From Janthinobacterium lividum (GTDB taxonomy: Bacteria; Pseudomonadota; Gammaproteobacteria; Steroidobacterales; Steroidobacteraceae), in assembly GCA_943327025.2 (NCBI GenBank), contig CALPVO020000046.1, positions 1 through 11,596 of the forward strand: DNA of 11,596 bases. The letters are read 5' to 3'. The notes beneath the pieces are model-generated. The model saw nothing but the letters and a program-made list of their open reading frames with translations. It was not told where the DNA came from and ran no database searches. This document shows positions 1 to 6,942 of the stretch, piece by piece (the first letter of the stretch is position 1; each line of letters starts with the position of its first letter). Position numbers and translations under genes: made by a program.

Positions 1-2063
1 CGCCCGGTAGCTGCCACGGCCTGGTGGTAGCTGGTATGAATGCGCCCGGTATTGGGGTTCACCTGCAACGGCAGCTTTTCAGTGTAGGTGCCGCGTAGCT
101 TGGCGAGACCGCGATGTTCGATGATGAGCTTGGGCAGTGGGTAGTCCGCTGCCAACTCTTCCAGCACATCTTCTGCGGTGGAAGGCTGTCCGGTCGGTGT
201 TTTGCGCAGCGGCGGAATGCCCAGCTTTTCGAACAAGATGTGCTGTAGCTGTTTGGGGCTTTCGAGATTGAACGGCTGCCCTGCGGCTAGGTGCGCTTCG
301 GCTTCCAGTTCCAGCATGCGCTTGCCGATTTCGCCGCTCTGGATGGCCAGCAAGGCGGTATCGACGAGCACGCCGCGACGTTCCATCCGCTGCAGTACCG
401 GCTGTAGTGGCTGCTCCAGCGTGGTGTAGACCGCGGCGAGGCCAGGGATGGCTTCCAGCCGTGGCCACAGCGTTTGGTGCAATTGGAAGGTGACGTCCGA
501 GTCTTCCGCCGCATATTCACCGGCCGTCTCGAGTGGCACTTGGTCGAAGGTAATCTGCTTCGCGCCCTTGCCTGCTACCTGCTCGAAGGTAATGGTTTCG
601 ATACCGAGATATTTGCGGGCGAGCGAGTCCATGTCGTGGCGCGTCGCCGTGCTGTCGAGCACGTAGCTTTCCAGCATGGTGTCCCAGGCAATGCCTGCCA
701 GCGCAATGCCATGGTTCTGCAGCACATGCAGGTCGTACTTGCCGTGTTGCATCACCTTGGGCCGCGCAGGGTCTTCCAGCAGTGGCTTGAGTGCGCCCAG
801 CACATAGTCACGCGAGAGTTGGTCCGGGGTGCCCGGGCCCGAGTGTGCCACCGGCACATAGGCGGCTTCACCGGGTGCCACCGCGAATGACACGCCGACG
901 ATTTGGGCGCGCATGTAGTCGAGGCTGGTGGTTTCAGTATCGAAGGAAAACAGTGGCGCGGCCTGCAGGCGTTCCAGCCATTTGGTGAAAGCTTCGGCAG
1001 TGAGTACGAGTTCGTAGTGGCGTGGCGCAGGGGGCGGAGGCGCGAGCACGCTCGTGCCCACAAGAGCTTCGGCTGTGGAAGTGCCATCTCCTGCTGAAAT
1101 GCTATCTGCCGTAGAACTGCTCTCGCCTGCGGAAGTGAACTTGCTCGCGACTGCGGCAGGAGCCCCCAGCAAGTCGGTTTCCATGACAGCGGCCGGCGGG
1201 GCGAACTGTCGCGCCAGCGAGCGAAGTTCCATGCGTTGGAACAACGTATGCAGCTTGTCGCGGTCGGGCTCGCCGAGGCGCAGGCTGTCGAAAGCCACGC
1301 CGAGTTCCACATCGCAACGAATGGTGGCCAGTTCGCGTGATAGCGGCAGGATGCCTTGGTGTTCACGCAGGCTCTCGCCCACCTTGCCGGGGACTTCGTC
1401 GGCTTTGGTGAGCAGTTCATCCAGCGTGCCGTACTGCCCCAGCCACTTTGCTGCGGTCTTGGGGCCGACTTTCGGAATGCCCGGAATGTTGTCAGCGCTA
1501 TCGCCCACGAGTGCGAGGTAGTCGATGACTTGCTCGGGCCAGACGTCGAACTTCGCTTTCACGCCCGCGCGGTCCATGACGCTGCCGCTCATGGTGTTGA
1601 TAAGCGTGACGCCGTCGTCGACGAGCTGCGCCATGTCCTTGTCGCCGGTGGACACGCGTACCTGCAGCCCCTGTGTGCGGGCGGTGCGAGTGAGCGTGCC
1701 GATGACATCGTCCGCTTCCACACCACTGATGCGCAGCAAAGGTAACCCCAGCCCCTGCACCGCTTCGAGTAGCGGTTCTACCTGTGCGCGCAGTTCATCG
1801 GGCATGGGCGGCCGGTGGGCTTTGTACTGCTCGAATAAGGCATCGCGGAAGGTCGGGCCGGAAGCGTCGAATACGATGGCTATGCGTGCGGGGTGCTCGT
1901 CCTTCAAGAACTTGAGCAGCATGTTCAGCACGCCGTAGACAGCGCCGGTAGGCTCGCCACGCGAATTCGATAGCGGCGGCAGCGCGTGGAAGGCGCGGTA
2001 CAGATACGACGAACCGTCGACGAGGTACAGCGTTTGGTCGCTACCGGTCTGGCTGGGTTCCAT
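1..2063 (-). CDS. polA: DNA polymerase I (3' end missing, runs off left edge)
   Basis: DNA polymerase I does gap filling, Okazaki-fragment primer removal and repair synthesis in the cytoplasm. I translated the minus strand by hand from the ATG at 2063: the frame is open for 687 codons to the window edge. Residues about 10-290 are the 5'-nuclease domain (VDGSSYLYRAFHALPP, VEADDVIGTL, STGDKDMAQLV, VGDSADNIPGIPKVGPKTA). Residues about 350-540 are the 3'-5' exonuclease with all three motifs intact: FDTETTSLD (Exo I, 374-382), the Asp of HGKYDLHVL (Exo II, 440-448) and YAAEDSDVT (Exo III, 517-525), so proofreading is predicted active. The polymerase domain begins after about 550 and the window ends near the SYHQAVAATG motif. 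By comparison with the roughly 930-aa E. coli enzyme, some 260 residues are missing. A Ser/Thr/Ala-rich linker (about 300-347) carries an imperfect 12-residue duplication. The start lies 5 bp after the lptM stop with no good Shine-Dalgarno, suggesting translational coupling. Confidence 0.97.
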   Translation of the reverse strand, partial: MEPSQTGSDQTLYLVDGSSYLYRAFHALPPLSNSRGEPTGAVYGVLNMLLKFLKDEHPARIAIVFDASGPTFRDALFEQYKAHRPPMPDELRAQVEPLLEAVQGLGLPLLRISGVEADDVIGTLTRTARTQGLQVRVSTGDKDMAQLVDDGVTLINTMSGSVMDRAGVKAKFDVWPEQVIDYLALVGDSADNIPGIPKVGPKTAAKWLGQYGTLDELLTKADEVPGKVGESLREHQGILPLSRELATIRCDVELGVAFDSLRLGEPDRDKLHTLFQRMELRSLARQFAPPAAVMETDLLGAPAAVASKFTSAGESSSTADSISAGDGTSTAEALVGTSVLAPPPPAPRHYELVLTAEAFTKWLERLQAAPLFSFDTETTSLDYMRAQIVGVSFAVAPGEAAYVPVAHSGPGTPDQLSRDYVLGALKPLLEDPARPKVMQHGKYDLHVLQNHGIALAGIAWDTMLESYVLDSTATRHDMDSLARKYLGIETITFEQVAGKGAKQITFDQVPLETAGEYAAEDSDVTFQLHQTLWPRLEAIPGLAAVYTTLEQPLQPVLQRMERRGVLVDTALLAIQSGEIGKRMLELEAEAHLAAGQPFNLESPKQLQHILFEKLGIPPLRKTPTGQPSTAEDVLEELAADYPLPKLIIEHRGLAKLRGTYTEKLPLQVNPNTGRIHTSYHQAVAATG

Positions 2064-2068
2064 GGAAG

Positions 2069-2299
2069 TCAGCGCTGCGGCGGCGGGTTGGCCGTTACCG
2101 CAGACGGTGCTGCAGCCGGCGTTGTGGCCGGCGCTGGTGTCGTCGTCTGCGCTGCGGGCGGTGGCGCTTCACGAATGACGATAGGCGTCGCCCCGCCACT
2201 ATCTGGCAAGGTCAAGGCGCCTTTCTGGCCGCAGGCCGCCAACAGTAATCCGGCGAGGAAGAGTGGCAGGGCGAGCACGCGTGCTGCAGGAAGTTTCAT
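2069..2299 (-). CDS. lptM: LptM-type small lipoprotein (YifL family)
   Basis: A 76-aa protein with a lipoprotein signal peptide: MKLPAAR, a hydrophobic segment (about residues 8-20), then lipobox LAAC with the lipidated Cys at 23. The mature start CGQKGALTLP is the signature of the LptM/YifL family. In E. coli LptM is known to assist oxidative maturation of the LptD outer-membrane LPS translocon. The rest (about 35-76) is low-complexity Pro/Ala/Thr, probably disordered. I chose the ATG at 2299 because AAAGG sits 6 bases upstream. A TTG at 2314 would add MKRPA before the signal peptide and is less likely. The gene starts 11 bp after the thioesterase stop and ends 5 bp before polA. In many gammaproteobacteria lptM lies next to lysA or dapF, so this polA neighbourhood is a different arrangement. 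Family membership rests on a short motif, but a distinctive one. Confidence 0.85.
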   Translation of the reverse strand: MKLPAARVLALPLFLAGLLLAACGQKGALTLPDSGGATPIVIREAPPPAAQTTTPAPATTPAAAPSAVTANPPPQR

Positions 2300-2310
2300 G
2301 GCTGGCCTTT

Positions 2311-2778
2311 TCAAGCGGGGGTATAGGTGAAGGTGGGGCCGTCGACGGGGCGTGGCACCACCGCCATGGTCAGGCGCGAGATACAGACAAGCGCACCGGC
2401 GTCATCGCGGATCTCGATACTCCACACTTGGGAGCGGCCGCCGATATGGAACGGGCGCGCCGTGCCGTGGACGAGACCACTGCGTACGCCCTTCAAGTGG
2501 TTGGCGTTGATTTCCTGACCGAGGGCAGACTGGTCGAGCGACAGGCTGAGGTTGGCAGCCACGCTGCCAACGGTTTCGGCCAGTGCCACGGAAGCGCCGC
2601 CGTGCAGCAGCCCCATGGGTTGATGGGTGCGCGAATCGACCGGCATCGAAAAAGTGAGGAAGTCGTCGCCGAAAGCTTCCGCGCGCATGCCGAGATGGGC
2701 GCTCAGGGCACGAACCGGTTCCTGCGTGAGGAAGTGGTTGATGGAGTCGACGGTGAATTCGCGTTTCCAGAGGGGCAT
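2311..2778 (-). CDS. Hotdog-fold acyl-CoA thioesterase, YdiI/MenI (PaaI) type
   Basis: A 155-aa cytoplasmic thioesterase of the 4-hydroxybenzoyl-CoA-thioesterase-like hotdog family. The motif HQPMGLLHGGASVALAETVG (52-71) matches the active site of E. coli YdiI (MenI). Gln53, His59 and Glu68 line up with the YdiI Gln48/His54/Glu63 set (numbers from memory), with constant spacing. The start at 2778 gives MPLWKREFTVDSIN, which matches the YdiI N-terminus. A TTG at 2826 would add 16 unmatched residues. The Shine-Dalgarno is weak. Family members hydrolyse aryl- or acyl-CoA thioesters such as DHNA-CoA in menaquinone synthesis, or act as housekeeping or proofreading thioesterases like EntH. The substrate cannot be read from sequence and no men genes are nearby, so no symbol is given. 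It is divergent from an acyl-CoA dehydrogenase, hinting at acyl-CoA metabolism, and is the first gene of the unit continuing into lptM and polA. Confidence 0.9.
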   Translation of the reverse strand: MPLWKREFTVDSINHFLTQEPVRALSAHLGMRAEAFGDDFLTFSMPVDSRTHQPMGLLHGGASVALAETVGSVAANLSLSLDQSALGQEINANHLKGVRSGLVHGTARPFHIGGRSQVWSIEIRDDAGALVCISRLTMAVVPRPVDGPTFTYTPA

Positions 2779-2927
2779 GGGTTCGGTCCGTGCGAGCAAG
2801 GCGTGAAGGCCTGAAGTGGATGGCAAGCGGCGATGGTTGGTCGTTCTGGCGAGACCGGCAGAATGGCATGCCCCACGGCGTATCGCGAGTAGCGCGTCGG
2901 GTTGCGCTGTCGGAGGCGGATTACTTA

Positions 2928-2957
2928 TTGTCGGACTATGTTACCCATGAGTTTAAT
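2928..2957 (+). promoter_or_regulatory. Candidate sigma70-like promoter for the acyl-CoA dehydrogenase
   Basis: In the 248-bp divergent intergenic region the only AT-rich patch is around 2917-2960. It holds TTGTCG (2928-2933) and TTTAAT (2952-2957) separated by 18 bp, a 4/6 and a 5/6 match to -35 and -10. The implied start site near 2964 leaves a leader of about 60 bases. The imperfect dyad GAGT-N7-ACTC (2949-2963) overlaps the -10. No convincing promoter for the opposite-strand thioesterase was found, and the rest of the intergenic region shows nothing recognisable. This is a weak pattern-based call. Confidence 0.25.
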
Positions 2958-3026
2958 TCACTCCGGGTTGAGGGGGGTCACGCGTACTAGACTCCAAGAA
3001 CTTCCCCTCTTGATGGTCCATTTCCC

Positions 3027-4739
3027 ATGCCCTACGTTGCTCCGGTCGCCGACCTGCTCCGCACTTTGTCCGCCAACGGCCAACTGGACCGCGTACTGGC
3101 CCTGCCGGGTTACGCCGAACTCGGCATCGGCCGCGAAGAAGTCGCCGCGGTTATCGAGGAAGCGGGGCGCTTGGCCACCAACGTGCTTGAGCCCATCAAC
3201 CGCAGCGGCGATCTGGAAGGCAGCCGCGTTACGCCGGAAGGCGTCATCTCGGCCAAGGGCTTCAAGGAAGCCTATGCCCAGTTCGTGGCCGGTGGCTGGC
3301 CCGCTTTGGCGGGCCCGGAGGCCTTTGGTGGCCAAGGGCTGCCCCACGTGGTGGGGACCGCGGTGGGCGAACAATGGCCGGCCAGCAACATGGCCTTTGG
3401 CCTGTGTTCGGAGCTGAGCGTGGGTGGCGTCATGGCGCTCGAAGCGCATGGCAGCGAGGAACTGAAGGCGCGCTGGTTGCCGCCCATGGTCAGTGGCCAG
3501 TACAGCGGCACCATGTGTTTGTCCGAGCCGCAGGCCGGTTCGGACCTTGGCGCCATCGCCACGCGTGCCGAGCCCGACGGCGACATGTGGAAGCTGTTCG
3601 GCCGCAAGATCTGGATTACCTGGGGCGAACACGATATGGCGGAGAACACCGTCCATCTCGTGCTGGCGCGTGCCGTGGGCAGCCCTGCCGGAACCAAGGG
3701 CTTGTCCCTGTTCTTGGTACCGCGCTACCTCGACGGCAAGAGCAACGACGTGCATTGCGTGTCGGTGGAACACAAGCTTGGCATCAAGGCCAGCCCGACT
3801 TGCGTCATGGCTTTCGGCGACAACGGCGGTGCGCGTGGCTGGTTGGTCGGCAACCTGAACCAGGGCATCAACAACATGTTCACCATGATGAACGTGATGC
3901 GCCTCGGTGTCGGCTTGCAGGGCGTCGGCCTCATGGAACGTGCTTACCAGCATGCTTTGGCTTACGCCAAGGAACGTGTGCAGGGCCGTAACACGGAAGG
4001 CGGCAAGGCCCGCATCATTGAACACGCCGACGTGCGTCGCATGCTGCTGGAAATGCGTGCGCTCACTTCTGCTTCGCGCGGCATTGCCATGATGGCGAGC
4101 GCTGCTATCGATATCTCCAGCCATAGCGACGACCCGGTGGAGCGTGAAGCCGCGCGTGTGCGTGGCGACCTGCTCACCCCCATCGTGAAGTCGTTCCCTT
4201 CGGAAAGTGCCCTCAAAGTGACCTCGCACGCCATTCAGGTATGGGGCGGCATGGGCTTCGTGGAAGAGACGGGCGTGGCGCAGTACTACCGCGACTCGCG
4301 CATCATCCCCATCTACGAAGGCACGAACGGCATTCAGGCCGCCGACCTCATCGGTCGCAAGACCACGCGTGATGGTGGTGCGGGCTATACCGCGCTGCTG
4401 AACGAAATTGCCGCTTTCCGCGGCGACAAGGCGGGTGTGGCGCAAGCTGCGCTACAGCGCTTCGTGGCGCGTCTGCGGGAAGTGTTGCCGGCGGTGTTGG
4501 CCGGCGGTGGGCACGCGGCTTTCGCGGGCGCGGTAGCGCACGACTTCCTCATGGCCACCGGCCACTTGGTGGGCTTGTACGCGCTGGTGCGCAATGCCAA
4601 CGACCCGTTGGCGCTGCCGCACGACGAAGAACTGGCCGCCTTCCACGCTGCGCATTTGCTACCGCAGGCCTACGCGCACCTTGAAGTGGTGTTGGCCGGT
4701 GGCGATGCCGTGGCGGCGTTCGGCGTCGAGGCGTTCTAA
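3027..4739 (+). CDS. Acyl-CoA dehydrogenase, DmdC-like long form with C-terminal extension
   Basis: A 570-aa flavoprotein oxidising an acyl-CoA to the 2-enoyl-CoA, passing electrons to electron-transfer flavoprotein. The N-terminal alpha domain comes first (about 40-155). The FAD-binding beta segment CLSEPQAGSDLGAI (164-177) and WITWGEHDMAENTVHLVLA follow. The C-terminal alpha domain has QVWGGMGFVEETGVAQYYRDSRI and IPIYEGTNGIQA, in which Glu431 is the predicted catalytic base. After about 450 there is the extra helical domain of the 590-600-aa class that includes DmdC (3-methylmercaptopropionyl-CoA dehydrogenase). This copy is slightly short at the end. The start MPYVAPVADLLRTL is typical of the class, although no strong Shine-Dalgarno precedes it. 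It is monocistronic: divergent from the thioesterase and convergent with argH. Most proteobacterial members are uncharacterised or handle medium/long-chain acyl-CoAs, so DMSP catabolism should not be assumed. The long open frames antisense to it are shadows. Confidence 0.93.
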   Translation: MPYVAPVADLLRTLSANGQLDRVLALPGYAELGIGREEVAAVIEEAGRLATNVLEPINRSGDLEGSRVTPEGVISAKGFKEAYAQFVAGGWPALAGPEAFGGQGLPHVVGTAVGEQWPASNMAFGLCSELSVGGVMALEAHGSEELKARWLPPMVSGQYSGTMCLSEPQAGSDLGAIATRAEPDGDMWKLFGRKIWITWGEHDMAENTVHLVLARAVGSPAGTKGLSLFLVPRYLDGKSNDVHCVSVEHKLGIKASPTCVMAFGDNGGARGWLVGNLNQGINNMFTMMNVMRLGVGLQGVGLMERAYQHALAYAKERVQGRNTEGGKARIIEHADVRRMLLEMRALTSASRGIAMMASAAIDISSHSDDPVEREAARVRGDLLTPIVKSFPSESALKVTSHAIQVWGGMGFVEETGVAQYYRDSRIIPIYEGTNGIQAADLIGRKTTRDGGAGYTALLNEIAAFRGDKAGVAQAALQRFVARLREVLPAVLAGGGHAAFAGAVAHDFLMATGHLVGLYALVRNANDPLALPHDEELAAFHAAHLLPQAYAHLEVVLAGGDAVAAFGVEAF

Positions 4740-4755
4740 CTGCCCGCTCGCTGAA

Positions 4756-4779
4756 CGGGGCGCGCGGTTGCGCGCCGCG
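4756..4779. terminator. GC-rich hairpin between convergent genes, possible bidirectional terminator
   Basis: GGCGCGC (4759-4765), loop GGTT, GCGCGCC (4770-4776) form a perfect 7-bp stem. Two more pairs follow beyond a mismatch (4756-4757 with 4778-4779). It sits in the 55-bp gap between the stops of the acyl-CoA dehydrogenase and argH. It is not a textbook intrinsic terminator: the nearest T-run on the plus strand (4798-4803) is about 20 bases away and lies inside argH, and there is no T-run on the argH side. A direct repeat CACGTCA occurs at 4781-4787 and 4791-4797. The location favours a role in separating the two transcripts. Confidence 0.4.
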
Positions 4780-4794
4780 TCACGTCACATCACG

Positions 4795-5985
4795 TCATTT
4801 TTTCCCGAAGAGCTGTGCGCCCACGCGGCGGTAGGCTTCGCGGAAGGGAATGCCCTCTTCGATGACCAGGCGGTTGGCCTGTTCTGCGGCGTGAATGGAA
4901 GGGTCGAGATGAATGTTCTCGGCGACGAACGTCACTCCATCCAAGGCTACGGGGAGCAGGTCCGTGGTGGCGATGGCCAAGTCGATGCCGCGAAACACCG
5001 GTACCTTCAGCAACTGCAGGTCGCGGTGGTAGCCGCTGGTGAGCTTGGCGATGATGCCAAGCGCTTCATGCAGGCAGGCCTGCGCCGTGGCAGTGCGGCC
5101 ACGAATGAGTTCAAACACATCCGGGTTGCGCTTCTGCGGCATGATGGAACTGCCGGTGGTGAAGGCATCTGGTAGCTTCACGAAGGCGAACTCTTGCGTG
5201 TAGTACAGCATGAGGTCCGCTGAGAGGCGGCCCAGGTCCGTCATTAGCAGCGCAATTTCGAACAGGAGCTGTGCTTCTGCCTTGCCACGCGATATTTGTA
5301 CGGCAGTGACCGGGCTATGCGCCTCAGTGAAGCCCAAGCGGTGTGCAGTGGCTTCACGGTCCAGCGGTAGCGCCGGCGTGCCGTAGCCGGCAGCACTGCC
5401 GAGTGGGCTCTTGCCCAGACGACGCAGCACGGTTTGTACACCCGTGGCGTCATCCCGTACTTCAGCAGCAAAGCCACCGGCCCACAAAGCCACGCTGCTC
5501 GGCATGGCCTGCTGCAGGTGCGTGTAGCCGGGCAGCGCCAGGTCCGGGTGGCGCGCAGCCAAGCGGTCCAGCGCTTGGGCTACTTGCTCCGCGCCTGCAG
5601 CCACTTGGCCGACCGCATCACGCAGATACAAGCGCAGCGCCGAAAGCACTTGGTCGTTACGCGAACGCCCCAGATGGATGCGACCGCCAGCCTCACCGGC
5701 GCGCGCTACCAACTGTGCTTCTAGCGCCGTCTGGCCATCTTCCTGTTCCAGTTGCACGCGCCACTCGCCCGCGGCATGCGCGGCGGCGGCGGCATTCAAT
5801 GCGGCAGTGAGCGTATCGAGATCGGTGCGGGACAAAAGCCCAACCGCCTGCAAGCCTTCGGCATGCGCGATGGAGGCGCGCACGTCGTAAGCCACCAAGC
5901 GGTCGTCGAGTGCGTGGTCTTCACCGGCGGTGTAGGCCAGCACCCGGCCGTCTAGCGGCGCGCCTTTGTCCCACAGACGGCTCAC
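4795..5985 (-). CDS. argH: Argininosuccinate lyase
   Basis: Last step of arginine synthesis: argininosuccinate to arginine plus fumarate, a cytoplasmic homotetramer of the fumarase/aspartase superfamily. Visible signatures are HLGRSRNDQ (104-112), PGYTHLQQA (152-160, His156 the conserved His) and the mobile-loop signature GSSIMPQKRNP (278-288, catalytic Ser about 280). The GTG at 5985 is the start: it makes a GTGA overlap with the argB stop, leads into LWDKG...LDDRLVAYDV as in other ArgH proteins, and has AGGG 9 bases upstream. Two oddities. The usual ED-x-H-S/T motif reads EDGQTALE (82-89), so Gln85 replaces a conserved active-site His. The protein has 396 residues and stops soon after PFREAYRRVG, where relatives carry some 30-50 more residues. 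All other motifs are intact, so it is probably functional. It is the last gene of the operon and faces the acyl-CoA dehydrogenase. Confidence 0.96.
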   Translation of the reverse strand: MSRLWDKGAPLDGRVLAYTAGEDHALDDRLVAYDVRASIAHAEGLQAVGLLSRTDLDTLTAALNAAAAAHAAGEWRVQLEQEDGQTALEAQLVARAGEAGGRIHLGRSRNDQVLSALRLYLRDAVGQVAAGAEQVAQALDRLAARHPDLALPGYTHLQQAMPSSVALWAGGFAAEVRDDATGVQTVLRRLGKSPLGSAAGYGTPALPLDREATAHRLGFTEAHSPVTAVQISRGKAEAQLLFEIALLMTDLGRLSADLMLYYTQEFAFVKLPDAFTTGSSIMPQKRNPDVFELIRGRTATAQACLHEALGIIAKLTSGYHRDLQLLKVPVFRGIDLAIATTDLLPVALDGVTFVAENIHLDPSIHAAEQANRLVIEEGIPFREAYRRVGAQLFGKK

Positions 5986-6911
5986 GGCTGGCTGCCCTGC
6001 TCGGCGGCCGACAGCGCATCGATGTCTTCGACAATGAGCGTGCCAGTGCCTTCGTTCGTGAACACTTCCGCCAGCAAGGCATCCGGGTTCTTGAACGACA
6101 CGACGTGGACGCGACGCACACCGCCCTTGATAGCCGCTTCGATAGCCGAAGCCTTGGGCAGCATGCCGTCGGCGAGGCTGCCGCTGGCGTGCAGCATGGC
6201 GAGACCTTCGAGGTCCGTATAGGACACGATGGAGCGCGGGTCCGCGATGTTCTCTAGGATGCCCGGCGCGCCGGTGCACAGCAGCAGCTTTTCAGCGCCC
6301 AGTGCGGCACCGATGGCGGCGGCCACGGTGTCGGCGTTCACGTTCAGCACATTGCCGGCGTCGTCCGCACAGAGCGGGCTGACTACCGGCATAAAGCCGG
6401 CGTCCAGCGCCTGGCGCAGTACTTCCGGGTTCACCCCATCCACATCGCCCACGAAGCCGTAGTCCACGGTGGTGCCGTCCTTCTGCAGCACGGGTGCGCG
6501 CTTGTGCACGGTGACAAGACCAGCATCCACGCCCGAGTAGCCCACGGCGTTGATATCGAGTTCCTTGCACATGGCGAGCAGCTGCGTATTCAGTAGGCCG
6601 TTCAGCACCATGACGGTGACCTCAATGGTCTTGCCATCGGTAACGCGACGGCCTTGCACCATCTGCGGCTGCAGGCCGAGCGAGCGCTGCATTTCGTCGA
6701 GCTGCGGGCCGCCGCCGTGCACCAGCACCACGCGGATACCTACCTGATGAAGAATGGCGACTTGTTCGAGGAAGGCGCGCGTAGCGCTCTTGTCTGCGAA
6801 CAGGGCGCCCCCCACCTTCACCACAAACACCTTACCCTTGTACATGCGAATGTACGGCGCAGCACTGCGCAGGGCACGGACGGCAACGGTCTGGTCAGCA
6901 CGGAAGTTCAT
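5982..6911 (-). CDS. argB: N-acetylglutamate kinase
   Basis: Phosphorylates N-acetyl-L-glutamate with ATP, the second and usually feedback-controlled step. It is a 309-aa amino-acid-kinase fold: VVKVGGALF (31-39), VVLVHGGGPQ (61-70, glycine loop), GRRVTD (87-92), VGYSGVDAG, LNVNADTVAA (189-198, substrate site) and a C-terminal EVFTNEGTGTLI. The N-terminal stretch before YKGKVFVVKVGG (about 25 residues, predicted helix) is the extension seen in hexameric arginine-inhibited kinases and absent from the arginine-insensitive E. coli enzyme, so feedback inhibition is inferred. There is no C-terminal GNAT domain, unlike the bifunctional synthase/kinase described from Xanthomonas. The ATG at 6911 is preferred over that at 6920 because GAGGA at 6921-6925 is 9 bases from the former and abuts the latter. 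It follows argF' after 31 bp and overlaps argH by four bases. Confidence 0.96.
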   Translation of the reverse strand: MNFRADQTVAVRALRSAAPYIRMYKGKVFVVKVGGALFADKSATRAFLEQVAILHQVGIRVVLVHGGGPQLDEMQRSLGLQPQMVQGRRVTDGKTIEVTVMVLNGLLNTQLLAMCKELDINAVGYSGVDAGLVTVHKRAPVLQKDGTTVDYGFVGDVDGVNPEVLRQALDAGFMPVVSPLCADDAGNVLNVNADTVAAAIGAALGAEKLLLCTGAPGILENIADPRSIVSYTDLEGLAMLHASGSLADGMLPKASAIEAAIKGGVRRVHVVSFKNPDALLAEVFTNEGTGTLIVEDIDALSAAEQGSQP

Positions 6912-6920
6912 CGTCGGCAT

Positions 6921-6925
6921 TCCTC
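6921..6925 (-). promoter_or_regulatory. Shine-Dalgarno site deciding the argB start
   Basis: GAGGA on the minus strand lies directly against an in-frame ATG at 6920 and 9 bases before the ATG at 6911. Only the second spacing is workable, so the kinase starts MNFRADQ. Confidence 0.7.
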
Positions 6926-6942
6926 GGGGCGGGGTAGTGGAA

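Noticed and set aside
752..1420. 222-codon minus-strand frame inside polA
   Set aside because: It is out of frame with the polA reading frame, which is open and motif-complete throughout. Its composition (Trp/Cys/Arg-rich) is typical of a shifted frame.
2779..2826. Upstream TTG start adding 16 residues to the thioesterase
   Set aside because: The extra residues do not match the family N-terminus, whereas the ATG at 2778 gives the expected MPLWKRE-type start.
2958..4445. 495-codon open frame antisense to the acyl-CoA dehydrogenase
   Set aside because: It mirrors the codon structure of a clearly conserved enzyme on the other strand, has His/Arg/Ala-rich low-information sequence and shows no domain. 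It is a GC-bias shadow.
4798..4803. Six-A run at the end of argH as a frameshift site that might restore a longer C-terminus
   Set aside because: Both alternative frames hit a stop within about four codons after the run, so slippage would not add a domain.
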